DNA from: CAIVAT01 sp037137455
GTDB taxonomy: Bacteria > Bacteroidota > Bacteroidia > Bacteroidales > FEN-979
DNA length: 64,000 nt
Assembly: GCA_037137455.1 (NCBI GenBank)
Contig: JBAXKG010000005.1
Span: 37,041 to 101,040 of the forward strand
Reading direction: 5' to 3'
Below are positions 54,659 to 63,695 of the stretch, one piece after another. Numbering within the stretch: the stretch's first letter is position 1; the number at the start of each line of letters is the position of its first letter. Position numbers and translations under genes: made by a program. The notes under the pieces were generated by a model. The model was not told where the DNA came from and did not search any database. It saw only the letters and a program-made list of their open reading frames with translations.

Positions 54659-55357
54659 ATGACAAAAAAAATCATTCTAACATGTTTAATTTTTTTCGGA
54701 ATCGGAATAATTCTTAATGCGCAAAAGTTGGATAAATTTGGCGCTGACTTAGGCAAAAAGAGTATGATGGGCAAAGAAATCCGTGTCCCTTATACCAGTC
54801 TTACCAGCTATTTTGGTTTTGTAAAACCCGGAGCAGTTCCTGATGAAACCAAAAATGGTAAAAAATTCTACTATCTTTATTTGTGGATCCCGGCAGTAGC
54901 CCCTGAAATTGGAATCAGAATGATTTCTCCAGTTCCGGAAGGTATGAAACCTTCAGAAACTGACTTTGTAGGAGCAGATTACAAGGCAAATGAAGGCAAT
55001 ACCAAGGATTATTTCGATACCTGGATTACCCTTGAAAGGGCTAATGGCGTTGCCACCGTTGATGATATTATGAAAGGCAAAAATACCACATGGAACACAT
55101 ATGCATCAAATGACGATTCCGGTGAGTTGCCTGCTCAGCCATCGGGCAGCAAATACAATTCATTAATGAGAATAACCAGCGAAACAAGCGATCCTTTAAA
55201 AGCATTGGTAGTTGGTTTATACCGTATTGGTTTCACAACTTATAAAGTGGGTGAAGTTCAGGGTAGTTTCGTGGCACAAGTTGGAGCGCCTGTCAAATTA
55301 CCCGGAGTCGGAATTTCTTCAAATCTGGAGGATTTAATGAAGCAAGTAAAAAAATAA
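54659..55357 (+). CDS. LipL32-like surface protein
   Basis: 232 residues with a signal peptide (about 1-21, cleavage after ILNA). The mature part closely follows the leptospiral LipL32 pattern: YFGFVKPGAVPD, FYYLYLWIPAV, IGIRMISPVPEG, YFDTWITLERANG, KYNSLMRI and LYRIGFTTYKVGEVQGSFV, in the same order and spacing. LipL32 carries a lipid at its N-terminal Cys; here no lipobox Cys is present, so it is probably not a lipoprotein. A NDDSGE segment sits where LipL32 has its calcium-binding aspartates. Function unknown. Confidence 0.85.
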   Translation: MTKKIILTCLIFFGIGIILNAQKLDKFGADLGKKSMMGKEIRVPYTSLTSYFGFVKPGAVPDETKNGKKFYYLYLWIPAVAPEIGIRMISPVPEGMKPSETDFVGADYKANEGNTKDYFDTWITLERANGVATVDDIMKGKNTTWNTYASNDDSGELPAQPSGSKYNSLMRITSETSDPLKALVVGLYRIGFTTYKVGEVQGSFVAQVGAPVKLPGVGISSNLEDLMKQVKK

Positions 55358-55498
55358 CCATTTTTTCGTTATTATTTACAATTTTCACCATCCATTATCC
55401 TTTTGCAAGGCCGGTAATGCTGAGATCAGTTTTTATCTCCATTATCGGTTTTGCGTAATTAATTGTTTGCCGAGAATTTATCACTCAAATCAAGAAAA

Positions 55499-58042
55499 AT
55501 GAAGATTGAATTTGATCCCGGAAAAATATCCGGGCTTAGCCAGGATGTAGTTGAAAAAAAGCTGCTTACCGAAGGATATAATGAGTTACCCTCATCGAAA
55601 TCGAGAAATTTTATCACAATTGCCCTTGGGGTTGTGAAGGAACCCATGTTCCTGCTACTGGTTGCATGTGGAACTCTTTACATGGTGCTCGGCGATATCC
55701 AGGAAGGCATTATGCTACTTGGATTTGTATTCGTGATTATGGGTATCGAATTTTACCAGGAAAAGAAAACTGAAAAGGCGCTGGACGCATTACGTGACCT
55801 GGCAAGTCCAAGGGCGCTTGTTATTCGTGATGGTAATGAAAAACGGATCCCGGGAAGAGAGGTAGTCACGGATGATATACTTATACTCCATGAAGGCGAT
55901 CGTGTTCCGGCCGATGCGACAGTTCTTTCATCGGTCAGTCTTCTGGCTGATGAATCGCTGCTTACCGGCGAATCGGTCCCGGTAAGAAAGCAGGATTGGG
56001 ATGGTAAGATCACAGGGGTCCAGCCCGGCGGTGACGATCTGCCTTTTGTTTACTCCGGTTCCATGATTGTACAGGGAACGGGCGTTGCAAAAGTCTCGGC
56101 AACAGGTATCAATACTGAAATCGGAAAGATCGGGAAAGCAATCGGAGAGGTGAAGGAGGAACCAACCCGGCTGAAGAAAGAGATGGGAACGCTTGTAAAG
56201 CGGCTGGCGATCACCGGATTTGTACTTTGCCTGCTGGTAATTGCGGTATACACCCTGACCAGGGGTGATCTTCTGAAGGGCTTTCTGGCTGGTATTACCC
56301 TGGCGATGGCTATGCTGCCTGAGGAATTTCCTGTTGTACTCACCATATTTCTGGCCCTGGGTGCATGGCGGATGTCGAAAAAAAATGTACTTACAAGAAA
56401 ACCTTCAGCTATTGAAACACTCGGATCAGCAACAGTGCTATGTACAGACAAAACAGGAACTCTTACAATGAATAAGATGACTGTCCGGCATCTTTTTAAC
56501 GGTACAGATTTTTTTCTGACCGATAATGAAAAAATATTGCCCGATGAATTTCACCAGGTTGTTGAATTTGGGATCCTGGCCAGCCAGGTCAATCCTTTCG
56601 ATCCGATGGAAAAAGCGATTACCCGGCTTGGCGATCAATACCTTAAGGGCACTGAGCATTTGAACCATGAATGGGAAATGACCCGCGAATATCCGCTTTC
56701 GAGGGAGCTCCTGGCAATGTCGCGTGTTTTCTCAGATCCCAAAACCGGCCAAAGTTGTATTGCAGCCAAAGGAGCCCCGGAAGTCATTTTCGATCTTTGC
56801 CACCTGCCCGATGATATCCGTCAGAAACATGCCGGCGCTATTGAGGAGATGGCCACGAAAGGGCTGCGGGTGCTTGGAGTTGCAAGCTCAATCGTATCTT
56901 CGGAGGCGCTTCCTGAAAATCAGCATGATTTCAAGTTTGATTTTCTGGGGTTGATCGGTCTTTCCGATCCCCTGCGTCCTGAAGTCAAAGATGCTGTTAT
57001 CGAATGTTACCGTGCGGGGATCCGGGTGATTATGATCACAGGCGACTACCCTGTTACAGCTATGAATATTGCATCGGAAATCGGCCTTAAAAACCCCGAT
57101 TCATGTATTACCGGACAAGAGCTTAAGGCAATGACAGAAGAAGAACTTTGTTTAAGAATAAAAGGTGTAAATGTTTTTGCCAGGGTTATCCCCGAACAAA
57201 AGCTTATTATAGTTAATGCTCTGAAAAAGAACGGGGAGATTGTTGCCATGACTGGTGATGGGATCAATGACGCCCCCGCCCTGAAAGCTGCCCACATCGG
57301 GATCGCCATGGGTGAAAAAGGCACCGATGTTGCCCGGGAGGCCTCTTCACTGGTGCTGATGGATGACAATTTTTCATCCATTGTCGCTGGTAATGCCATG
57401 GGCCGCCGGATTTTTGATAACCTTCAAAAGGCGCTTGGATACATTTTTGCGATACATGTACCCATTGCGGGCCTCTCACTGATTCCCATCCTGCTTATGG
57501 ATCTCCCGCTTATCCTGTGGCCAATCCACATCGTGTTTCTTGAACTCATAATTGATCCGGCTTGTTCAATGATCTTTGAAGCGGAGAAGGAGGAAAAAAA
57601 TGTTATGGACCGTCCGCCAAGGGATATCAACGAACGATTCTTTGGCGCTAAAATGATATTCATGAGTTGCATGCAGGGAGTGAGTATCCTGGCTTTTGTC
57701 ATGGGAATCTATTTGTTCAGCTATTATACCGGCCATCCCGAAGGAGAGATCCGGGCCATGTCGTTTATCACCCTCATTGTGGCAAATATTGCGGTAATTA
57801 TGTCGAACCGTTCATGGACACGCAGCATTTTCGAATTGCTTACAATACGAAATAAAGCTGCCGGATGGGTAGTTGGAGGAGCAATAATATTCATGGTACT
57901 TATTATGAACATTCCTTTCTGCCTTCAGCTGTTTCAGTTCGAAAAGCCGGGAATCGGGGATACACTGATTTGTATTGCCGCCGGGTTACTGACAATTGGC
58001 TGGTTTGAAGTGCACAAATACATTCGCACTCATAGCATTTAA
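55499..58042 (+). CDS. Cation-transporting P-type ATPase (P2-like)
   Basis: 847 residues from ATG 55499; an in-frame TTG at 55463 is not preferred. Motifs: TGES (156-159), PEEFP in M4 (from P274), phosphorylation D317 in CTDKTGT, KGAPEVIF, MITGDYPVTA, and MTGDGINDAPAL hinge. About ten helices. M4 has PEEFP in place of the PEGLP of SERCA; the pattern is closest to bacterial calcium-type pumps, but the ion is not settled. Confidence 0.93.
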   Translation: MKIEFDPGKISGLSQDVVEKKLLTEGYNELPSSKSRNFITIALGVVKEPMFLLLVACGTLYMVLGDIQEGIMLLGFVFVIMGIEFYQEKKTEKALDALRDLASPRALVIRDGNEKRIPGREVVTDDILILHEGDRVPADATVLSSVSLLADESLLTGESVPVRKQDWDGKITGVQPGGDDLPFVYSGSMIVQGTGVAKVSATGINTEIGKIGKAIGEVKEEPTRLKKEMGTLVKRLAITGFVLCLLVIAVYTLTRGDLLKGFLAGITLAMAMLPEEFPVVLTIFLALGAWRMSKKNVLTRKPSAIETLGSATVLCTDKTGTLTMNKMTVRHLFNGTDFFLTDNEKILPDEFHQVVEFGILASQVNPFDPMEKAITRLGDQYLKGTEHLNHEWEMTREYPLSRELLAMSRVFSDPKTGQSCIAAKGAPEVIFDLCHLPDDIRQKHAGAIEEMATKGLRVLGVASSIVSSEALPENQHDFKFDFLGLIGLSDPLRPEVKDAVIECYRAGIRVIMITGDYPVTAMNIASEIGLKNPDSCITGQELKAMTEEELCLRIKGVNVFARVIPEQKLIIVNALKKNGEIVAMTGDGINDAPALKAAHIGIAMGEKGTDVAREASSLVLMDDNFSSIVAGNAMGRRIFDNLQKALGYIFAIHVPIAGLSLIPILLMDLPLILWPIHIVFLELIIDPACSMIFEAEKEEKNVMDRPPRDINERFFGAKMIFMSCMQGVSILAFVMGIYLFSYYTGHPEGEIRAMSFITLIVANIAVIMSNRSWTRSIFELLTIRNKAAGWVVGGAIIFMVLIMNIPFCLQLFQFEKPGIGDTLICIAAGLLTIGWFEVHKYIRTHSI

Positions 58043-58093
58043 AACATTCATCACGCACCAATGAATATTGGTTCTTTTGTCGTTTTCGATATT

Positions 58094-58101
58094 TATCTTT
58101 G
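58094..58101 (+). promoter_or_regulatory. -7 promoter box (TATCTTTG) for the barrel protein
   Basis: Exact TAnnTTTG match 33 bases before GTG 58134; it lies downstream of the longer frame start at 58068 and so decides the start. Confidence 0.55.
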
Positions 58102-58133
58102 CCGGAAAACCTTACACAACATTATCTTATATA

Positions 58134-59282
58134 GTGAAACCGATCGGATTACTGTTCGTTTTTATTTTCCTTTTCAAACTTAACATCGCCCAAAATCCAA
58201 TCATTTCAGGCGATAGTCTCCTGCTGATTGAAAAAACATTAGAAAAAATCGATAAAAAAATTGATTTTACCGTGGTTCCGGGACCGGTTTATAATTCATC
58301 AACAAGGCTGGGCTTTGCCGTAATTCCAATGTTGGTTTACAACCTTGATAAGGCGGATACAACTTCGCCGCCATCCTCCACTTCGGCGTTGTTCTATTTC
58401 GATTTTTTCGGCAGCTGGATGGTTGCTACAAAGCAGAATTTTTATTGGGACCATAACAAATGGCGGGCGATAATAACACTTGGGTATGGGGAACTGAATT
58501 CGAAATTTTTTGGCTTGGGGAAAGATTCGATTGTAATAAGCAACAATTCCGACAATTATGTATGGATGTCGGATCAAACCCTTTTTATTACGGCAACCTG
58601 TTACCGGAAAATCGTAGGCGGATTTTATGGAGGCCTCGAATATGCCTATTTCAACATCACGCAACAGGGAAAAGATTCAGCAGCTTCAGAGGTGATGCGT
58701 AATAACAGCGTGCTCGTTGGCCATGATATTCAAAGCACGCTGTCGCCGACATTCGTATGGGATGACCGGAACAACCTTTTCTGGACGACAAAAGGCTATT
58801 ATGCAGAACTGAATTTTATAAATTCAAATAATTTATTGTTCAGCTCGCGCAATTTCCTTGTCATCGAAGCTTTTGTAAACGGGTACCATTGCTTGTCGAA
58901 AAAAAATGATCGGCTTTCACTGGCATGGCGGTTTTATATTCAGGGATCGTGGGGCGATGTGCCTTACAATCTGCTTGCAAATTATGGCCAGGGCGATAAT
59001 TTCAGGGGATATACAGGCGGGAAATATGTAAACCGTTCGAAGATGAACCTCCAGGCAGAATTGAGGTATGATATATGGAAATTTATCACCATTTCGGGCT
59101 TCGTTGGTAGTGGCAAGGTATTCGGGAATATTGCCGATTTTGGAAAATCAGTATGGCTTCCCTCGGCGGGCATTGGCCTTTACCTGAATGTGATCCCTTC
59201 AAGGAATTTAAGGGCATATATAAATTTCGCAATTGCCCGACAAGACTATGGCGTTTACGTGGGGCTGGGTCAATCCTTCTGA
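58134..59282 (+). CDS. Outer membrane beta-barrel protein (BamA/TamA-like surface antigen)
   Basis: 382 residues. The start is taken as GTG 58134, giving a clean signal peptide ending NIAQ; the frame is open to 58068 but that puts the promoter box inside the gene. Strands alternate through the body (FFGSWMVATKQNFYW; GFYGGLEYAYFNI), with an Omp85-type GNDNFRGYTGG-like segment (GQGDNFRGYTGGKYV) and a terminal Phe, as for outer membrane barrels. No POTRA domains, so it is a barrel-only member. Role unknown. Confidence 0.85.
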   Translation: MKPIGLLFVFIFLFKLNIAQNPIISGDSLLLIEKTLEKIDKKIDFTVVPGPVYNSSTRLGFAVIPMLVYNLDKADTTSPPSSTSALFYFDFFGSWMVATKQNFYWDHNKWRAIITLGYGELNSKFFGLGKDSIVISNNSDNYVWMSDQTLFITATCYRKIVGGFYGGLEYAYFNITQQGKDSAASEVMRNNSVLVGHDIQSTLSPTFVWDDRNNLFWTTKGYYAELNFINSNNLLFSSRNFLVIEAFVNGYHCLSKKNDRLSLAWRFYIQGSWGDVPYNLLANYGQGDNFRGYTGGKYVNRSKMNLQAELRYDIWKFITISGFVGSGKVFGNIADFGKSVWLPSAGIGLYLNVIPSRNLRAYINFAIARQDYGVYVGLGQSF

Positions 59283-59339
59283 TTTCCCGGCCGATATCAG
59301 GTTGAATATTTCGTATCTTTAGAACATAATTTTGAATTC

Positions 59340-60698
59340 ATGAATAAATTATTTTTTGGGCTTCTCATTTTATTAAGTCATCAATGTTTTGCTCAAACAA
59401 TTCCTTCAATTCAATTTACTTTTGTGCCTGAATGGGGGAATAGCGACTTTTTAAAAGGGAAGGCCAATAACATATCAATAAATAATTACGGGGTTGCAGT
59501 TTATATTTTTGTTGAGGAAGCCGGGGGATGGTGGAATAAACCATTCACTGCAAATCCGGTTACACAAATTCAACCAGATTCAAGCTTTAGTACAAATATT
59601 GTCACTGCAGGAATAGACCAGTTCGCAACAAAAATTATTGCTTTTTTAATACCATTATCTTTCTCTCCGCCTATACTGTCTGGAGGTGACCTTCCAAATA
59701 TATTATTTTCATATCAATACGTGGTTTTATGCAGGCCTCATGGCGAGCGAACTATTTCATGGTCAGGGTTTGACTGGATAGTAAAAAAATCAGTTGGAAG
59801 CAGTTTATTACCTATCGGACCGGGCCCGAATATTTTCAACGACAACGATTCGATGGTATGGGTTGATGACCAGCAGAGACTACATATGCGGATAGCAAAA
59901 AACGGAGATAAATGGCACTGTTCGGAGATTATCTGTAAAACCTCACAAGGCTACAAACGTTATTCATTCGAAGTGGGCAGCAGAGTGGATCTGTTTAACC
60001 CCAATATTATTGCCGGAATTTTTACATGGGATGATTGTTCCCCACTGGCGCATCCCCCTAATGATTTTTTCAGGGAAATTGATATCGAATTCTCAAGGTG
60101 GGGAAATCCAAATAATAAATATTCACAATATGTTATCCAACCCTACAACATATCGGGGAATATCAATCGATACAATATGAATTTGACTGGTCTTGACCAT
60201 TCTGTCCATTATTTTGACTGGACAGCAGATTCAATTGTTTTTAAAAGTATCTGGGGAGATTCTACGTTTTCGTGGAAATATTCAAATCCCGACTATATTC
60301 CTACTCCTGGAAATGAAAACATCAGAGTTAATTTGCATTTGCTGAATGGGAAACCACCATCAGATAATATGAATTCCGAATTCGTTTTAAATTCGTTTAT
60401 TACCAATATTATTGAGCCTGGAAATGTAAACAAGGATATTAAAATTTTTCCAAATCCAATTCAAAGAGGATGTATGATTGATATTCAATCATCCAGTATA
60501 AAGGATATTGAAATTGCAATCGTAACCCTTCAGGGCAAATTAATTAGAAAACTGTTTTTTGGAAAAATTGCTATTGGTTCAACAAGAATTGAATGGGATG
60601 GCAGGACGGAAAATGGAAAACTTGTCCAACCCGGACTATATTTAATCTGTTTCAAGGATAAAATTGAGACCAAATATTTCAAAATTATAAAAATGTAA
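59340..60698 (+). CDS. GH16-like secreted protein with T9SS sorting domain
   Basis: 452 residues. Signal peptide about 1-18 (HQCFAQ). Catalytic signature E-I-D-I-E (E246, D248, E250) in FREIDIEFSRWG, with later DWTADSIVFKSIWG strand. The C-terminal 85 residues (from KIFPNPIQRG, about 367) form a T9SS type A sorting domain of the FlgD-like kind (WDGRTENGKLVQPGLYLI). So a secreted beta-glucanase-like enzyme. Upstream TATCTTTA at 59314-59321 is one base from the promoter consensus. Base composition is poorer in GC than the preceding genes. Confidence 0.88.
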   Translation: MNKLFFGLLILLSHQCFAQTIPSIQFTFVPEWGNSDFLKGKANNISINNYGVAVYIFVEEAGGWWNKPFTANPVTQIQPDSSFSTNIVTAGIDQFATKIIAFLIPLSFSPPILSGGDLPNILFSYQYVVLCRPHGERTISWSGFDWIVKKSVGSSLLPIGPGPNIFNDNDSMVWVDDQQRLHMRIAKNGDKWHCSEIICKTSQGYKRYSFEVGSRVDLFNPNIIAGIFTWDDCSPLAHPPNDFFREIDIEFSRWGNPNNKYSQYVIQPYNISGNINRYNMNLTGLDHSVHYFDWTADSIVFKSIWGDSTFSWKYSNPDYIPTPGNENIRVNLHLLNGKPPSDNMNSEFVLNSFITNIIEPGNVNKDIKIFPNPIQRGCMIDIQSSSIKDIEIAIVTLQGKLIRKLFFGKIAIGSTRIEWDGRTENGKLVQPGLYLICFKDKIETKYFKIIKM

Positions 60699-60769
60699 TT
60701 TCTCTGTTTCAGTGTCAATTTGATTTATAATTCAGGCGAAATAAAAGTGTAAACTAAAAATTTCAGACT

Positions 60770-61624
60770 ATGATTGATCAGCATGTAAACAACCCAAAAA
60801 GTCCGAAATATTATGTAAAAAAATATTTGGATAGTAATAAAAATGAATTACGGAATAAAATCGTTTTGGATATACCGGCCGGAAATGGCGTTACAACTGA
60901 AATTTTATTGGAAAATGGCGCAAAGGCAGAGCCATTTGATTTATTCCCCGAATATTTCATGTTAAATAATATTGAGTGTAAACGAGCAGATATCGCGGAT
61001 AAAATCCCCGTTATTAATAATTATGCGGACATGCTGATCTGTCAGGAAGGTATTGAGCATTTCAGCGATCAGTTAAAGACCTTTAAAGAGTTCAACAGAG
61101 TATTAAAAATGAAAGGAAAACTTTTAATTACAACTCCTTCTTATTCTAATCTGGCATCAAAATTCAGTTATTTATTATTTGAAAGTGAAACGACTAAACA
61201 AATGCCACCCAATGAAATAGATGATATTTGGATGTCGGATAAAACAATTACAAATGAAATTTATCACGGACATATTTTTCTGATTGGATTGCAAAAACTG
61301 AGAATACTTGCAAAACTATCAGGGTTTAAAATCCATGAAATTAGATATTTACGGATTAGTAAAGGATCGTTATTTCTATTTTTATTTTTTTATCCACTCA
61401 TATTTTTCAGCTCTTACCTGAGATATCTGAAAAATTCAGGAAAACATAAAGAAATTCCAAAATCATTTATAAATGAGGTATATAAGGAACAATTTAAAAT
61501 TAATATTAATCCTAAGCACTTATTAAACAAACACACCTTCATTATTTTTGAAAAAGAGAAGGAATATAGAGATGTGGATTTTCGAATTGAAAGCATGATT
61601 AAACCTTTTGAAAAGATAATGTAA
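60770..61624 (+). CDS. Class I SAM-dependent methyltransferase
   Basis: 284 residues. Type 11 methyltransferase fold: IVLDIPAGNGVTTEILLENGA (motif I), YADMLICQEGIEHFSDQLKTFKEFNRVLKMKGKLLITTPSYSN (motifs II-III; here shown in parts DMLICQEGIEHF and GKLLITTP). A hydrophobic stretch at about 205-222 (LFLFLFFYPLIFFSSYL) may fasten it to the membrane. The gene is strongly AT-rich compared with neighbours (a sampled 60-base line has about 25% GC). Target unknown; glycan or lipid methylation are possibilities. Confidence 0.85.
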   Translation: MIDQHVNNPKSPKYYVKKYLDSNKNELRNKIVLDIPAGNGVTTEILLENGAKAEPFDLFPEYFMLNNIECKRADIADKIPVINNYADMLICQEGIEHFSDQLKTFKEFNRVLKMKGKLLITTPSYSNLASKFSYLLFESETTKQMPPNEIDDIWMSDKTITNEIYHGHIFLIGLQKLRILAKLSGFKIHEIRYLRISKGSLFLFLFFYPLIFFSSYLRYLKNSGKHKEIPKSFINEVYKEQFKININPKHLLNKHTFIIFEKEKEYRDVDFRIESMIKPFEKIM

Positions 61625-61749
61625 GGCCACTACAAAGGAAGCTGATCAAGATCATGTCTCCAGGGGTTTTTACCCTCAAGCTGACGAGCCTGTGGACCTT
61701 GTCAAATATGCATGATCGAAATACGTAATAATTTTTGTGGAATATTTAT

Positions 61750-61757
61750 TAAATTTG
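61750..61757 (+). promoter_or_regulatory. -7 promoter box (TAAATTTG) for mmsA
   Basis: Exact TAnnTTTG match 31 bases before the ATG at 61788, with TTTG at 61734-61737. Confidence 0.6.
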
Positions 61758-61787
61758 CTGGACAGCAATATTTAATCTGACTTACCA

Positions 61788-63260
61788 ATGCCAACCCAAA
61801 TTATGAAGTACCCTGAAGTTCAAAATTATTTTGGCGGAAAATTTTTTGCCTCGACTACGAACAAATATCTGGATGTAATATCTCCGATTGATGGAAGTTT
61901 ATTATCAAAGGTTCCCCTTTCTTCAAAAGAAGATTTAGACGAAGCCGTGAAAGCAGCGCAAAGCGCTTTTTTAATATGGTCAAAAATACCTATTAAAGAG
62001 CGTGTTCAGGTATTTTTCAGATATAAGACATTGCTGGAGAAACACATGTTGGAATTGGCGCAACTAATTCAGGAAGAAAACGGAAAGACCCTGGATGAAG
62101 CCAGGGCAGAGGTTGAAAAAAGTATTGAACTGACTGAATTTGCATGTTCTCTTCCGCAAATCACAGGTGGTGAAACTCTGGAGGTAAGCAAAGGAGTTGA
62201 GTGCCGTGCCGATTATTATCCTGTTGGTGTGGTGGCCTGTATTGTTCCATTCAACTTCCCGAGTATGGTGCCTAACTGGACTATCCCAAACGCGATTGCC
62301 CTGGGAAACACCATGATTTTAAAACCATCGGAATCCGTTCCTTTAAGCGCTTTGAGAATAGCGGAATTATTGAAAGAAGCTGGTTTGCCTGACGGTGTGT
62401 TCAATATTATTAATGGAGATCGTGAAATTGTCGAAGCCATTTGCGATCACCCGGGAATCGAAGCTGTTTCATTCGTGGGGTCGACCAAAGTTGCAAAAAT
62501 TGTCTATTCGAGGGCATCATCAAATTATAAGCGTGTTTTGGCATTAGGTGGGGCAAAAAATCATTTGATTGTATTGCCCGATGCCCATCCATCAATGACT
62601 GCCACCAATGTTGCGGTATCCATGTCGGGTTGTGCCGGGCAGCGTTGCATGGCTGCTTCTGTACTGGTTGCTGTTGGCGCTATCGACCCCATTATTGAAC
62701 AGATTTGCATAGAAGCGAAAAAAATTATTCCCGGACAAAATTTGGGTTCGGTAATTTCAAAAGAGGCAAAAGAACGTATTGAAAAATATATTTCGGAAGC
62801 CGAGGTGCAGGGAGCGAAAATTCTTGTTGATGGCCGGAACGCGATAGTACCGGGAAAAGAAAAGGGTTTTTATGTTGGGCCAACGGTAATAGATCATGTA
62901 ACCCCGACAATGAGTGTTGCGATCGATGAGATTTTCGGGCCGGTGCTTGTAATCATCCGTGTAAATGATATTGACGAAGCGCTAACCATTGAAAATGCAA
63001 ATGTTTATGGCAACGCGGCTGCTGTTTTTACCCAAAGCGGCGGCATGGCCCGGTATGTAATTGAACGGGCAAATGCCGGAATGATCGGTGTCAATATCGG
63101 CGTTCCGGTACCGAGGGAACCATTTTCATTTGGTGGCTGGAATGATTCAAAATTTGGAGTCGGTGATTTAACCGGCAAAAGTTCTATCCAGTTTTGGACA
63201 AAATTGAAAAAAACCACCACTAAATGGAACCCTGAAGCTAAAACAAACTGGATGAGTTGA
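61788..63260 (+). CDS. mmsA: CoA-acylating methylmalonate-semialdehyde dehydrogenase
   Basis: 490 residues. Aldehyde dehydrogenase fold with FNFPSMVPNW, LKPSESVPL, FVGSTKVAKIV, GGAKNHLIVLPDA and catalytic C287 in GCAGQRCMAAS; the AGQRCMA motif is typical of MmsA/IolA enzymes, as is the GDLTGKSSIQFWT end. Converts methylmalonate or malonate semialdehyde to propionyl- or acetyl-CoA. It is followed by a VOC gene and an aminotransferase. Confidence 0.94.
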   Translation: MPTQIMKYPEVQNYFGGKFFASTTNKYLDVISPIDGSLLSKVPLSSKEDLDEAVKAAQSAFLIWSKIPIKERVQVFFRYKTLLEKHMLELAQLIQEENGKTLDEARAEVEKSIELTEFACSLPQITGGETLEVSKGVECRADYYPVGVVACIVPFNFPSMVPNWTIPNAIALGNTMILKPSESVPLSALRIAELLKEAGLPDGVFNIINGDREIVEAICDHPGIEAVSFVGSTKVAKIVYSRASSNYKRVLALGGAKNHLIVLPDAHPSMTATNVAVSMSGCAGQRCMAASVLVAVGAIDPIIEQICIEAKKIIPGQNLGSVISKEAKERIEKYISEAEVQGAKILVDGRNAIVPGKEKGFYVGPTVIDHVTPTMSVAIDEIFGPVLVIIRVNDIDEALTIENANVYGNAAAVFTQSGGMARYVIERANAGMIGVNIGVPVPREPFSFGGWNDSKFGVGDLTGKSSIQFWTKLKKTTTKWNPEAKTNWMS

Positions 63261-63326
63261 TTCACCTTTTCTCCTGAAAGCACCTCCAGAGTCATAATCA
63301 ATAAAATCAGTTAGTTGGATTTTGAT

Positions 63327-63677
63327 ATGAATAATAAACGAAAGTTAAAATATCATCATCTTGGTATACCAACAGAAAAACCCATACCTGGTGAGGTTTA
63401 TTTAAGCGATTATAAGGTCTATCATTTTGGTTATGATAAAAGTGAGTATGGAATTGAATGGATGAGATACGAAAAGGATTGTAAATTACCTGAGATTGTA
63501 AAAACGATTCCACATATTGCCTTTGAAGTTGAAGATATTTATAAAGCAATTGAAGGCAAAAAAGTAATTATTGAACCTAATAGTCCTTCTAAAGGTAATA
63601 TTGTGGCATTTATTGAAGAAAACGGTGTGCCAATAGAATTTATTCAAACCAAAAAAAAGAGACTACAAAAAATATAA
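63327..63677 (+). CDS. Small VOC/glyoxalase superfamily protein
   Basis: 116 residues from ATG 63327 (a TTG at 63315 is the alternative). One VOC-type beta-alpha-beta repeat pair: YHHLGIPTEKP start, HIAFEVEDIYKAIEGKKVI and VAFIEENGVPIEFIQ end with a metal-ligand-type Glu. Reaction unknown; could be a small-molecule binding protein. Sits between mmsA and the aminotransferase. Confidence 0.8.
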   Translation: MNNKRKLKYHHLGIPTEKPIPGEVYLSDYKVYHFGYDKSEYGIEWMRYEKDCKLPEIVKTIPHIAFEVEDIYKAIEGKKVIIEPNSPSKGNIVAFIEENGVPIEFIQTKKKRLQKI

Positions 63678-63695
63678 ACATTCAAGAAAAATTCA

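Noticed and set aside
54514..54774. 86-codon minus-strand frame over the LipL32 leader and start
   Set aside because: Overlaps the well-supported LipL32-like start and shows no conserved motif; the open frame is more likely a by-product of the leader's composition.
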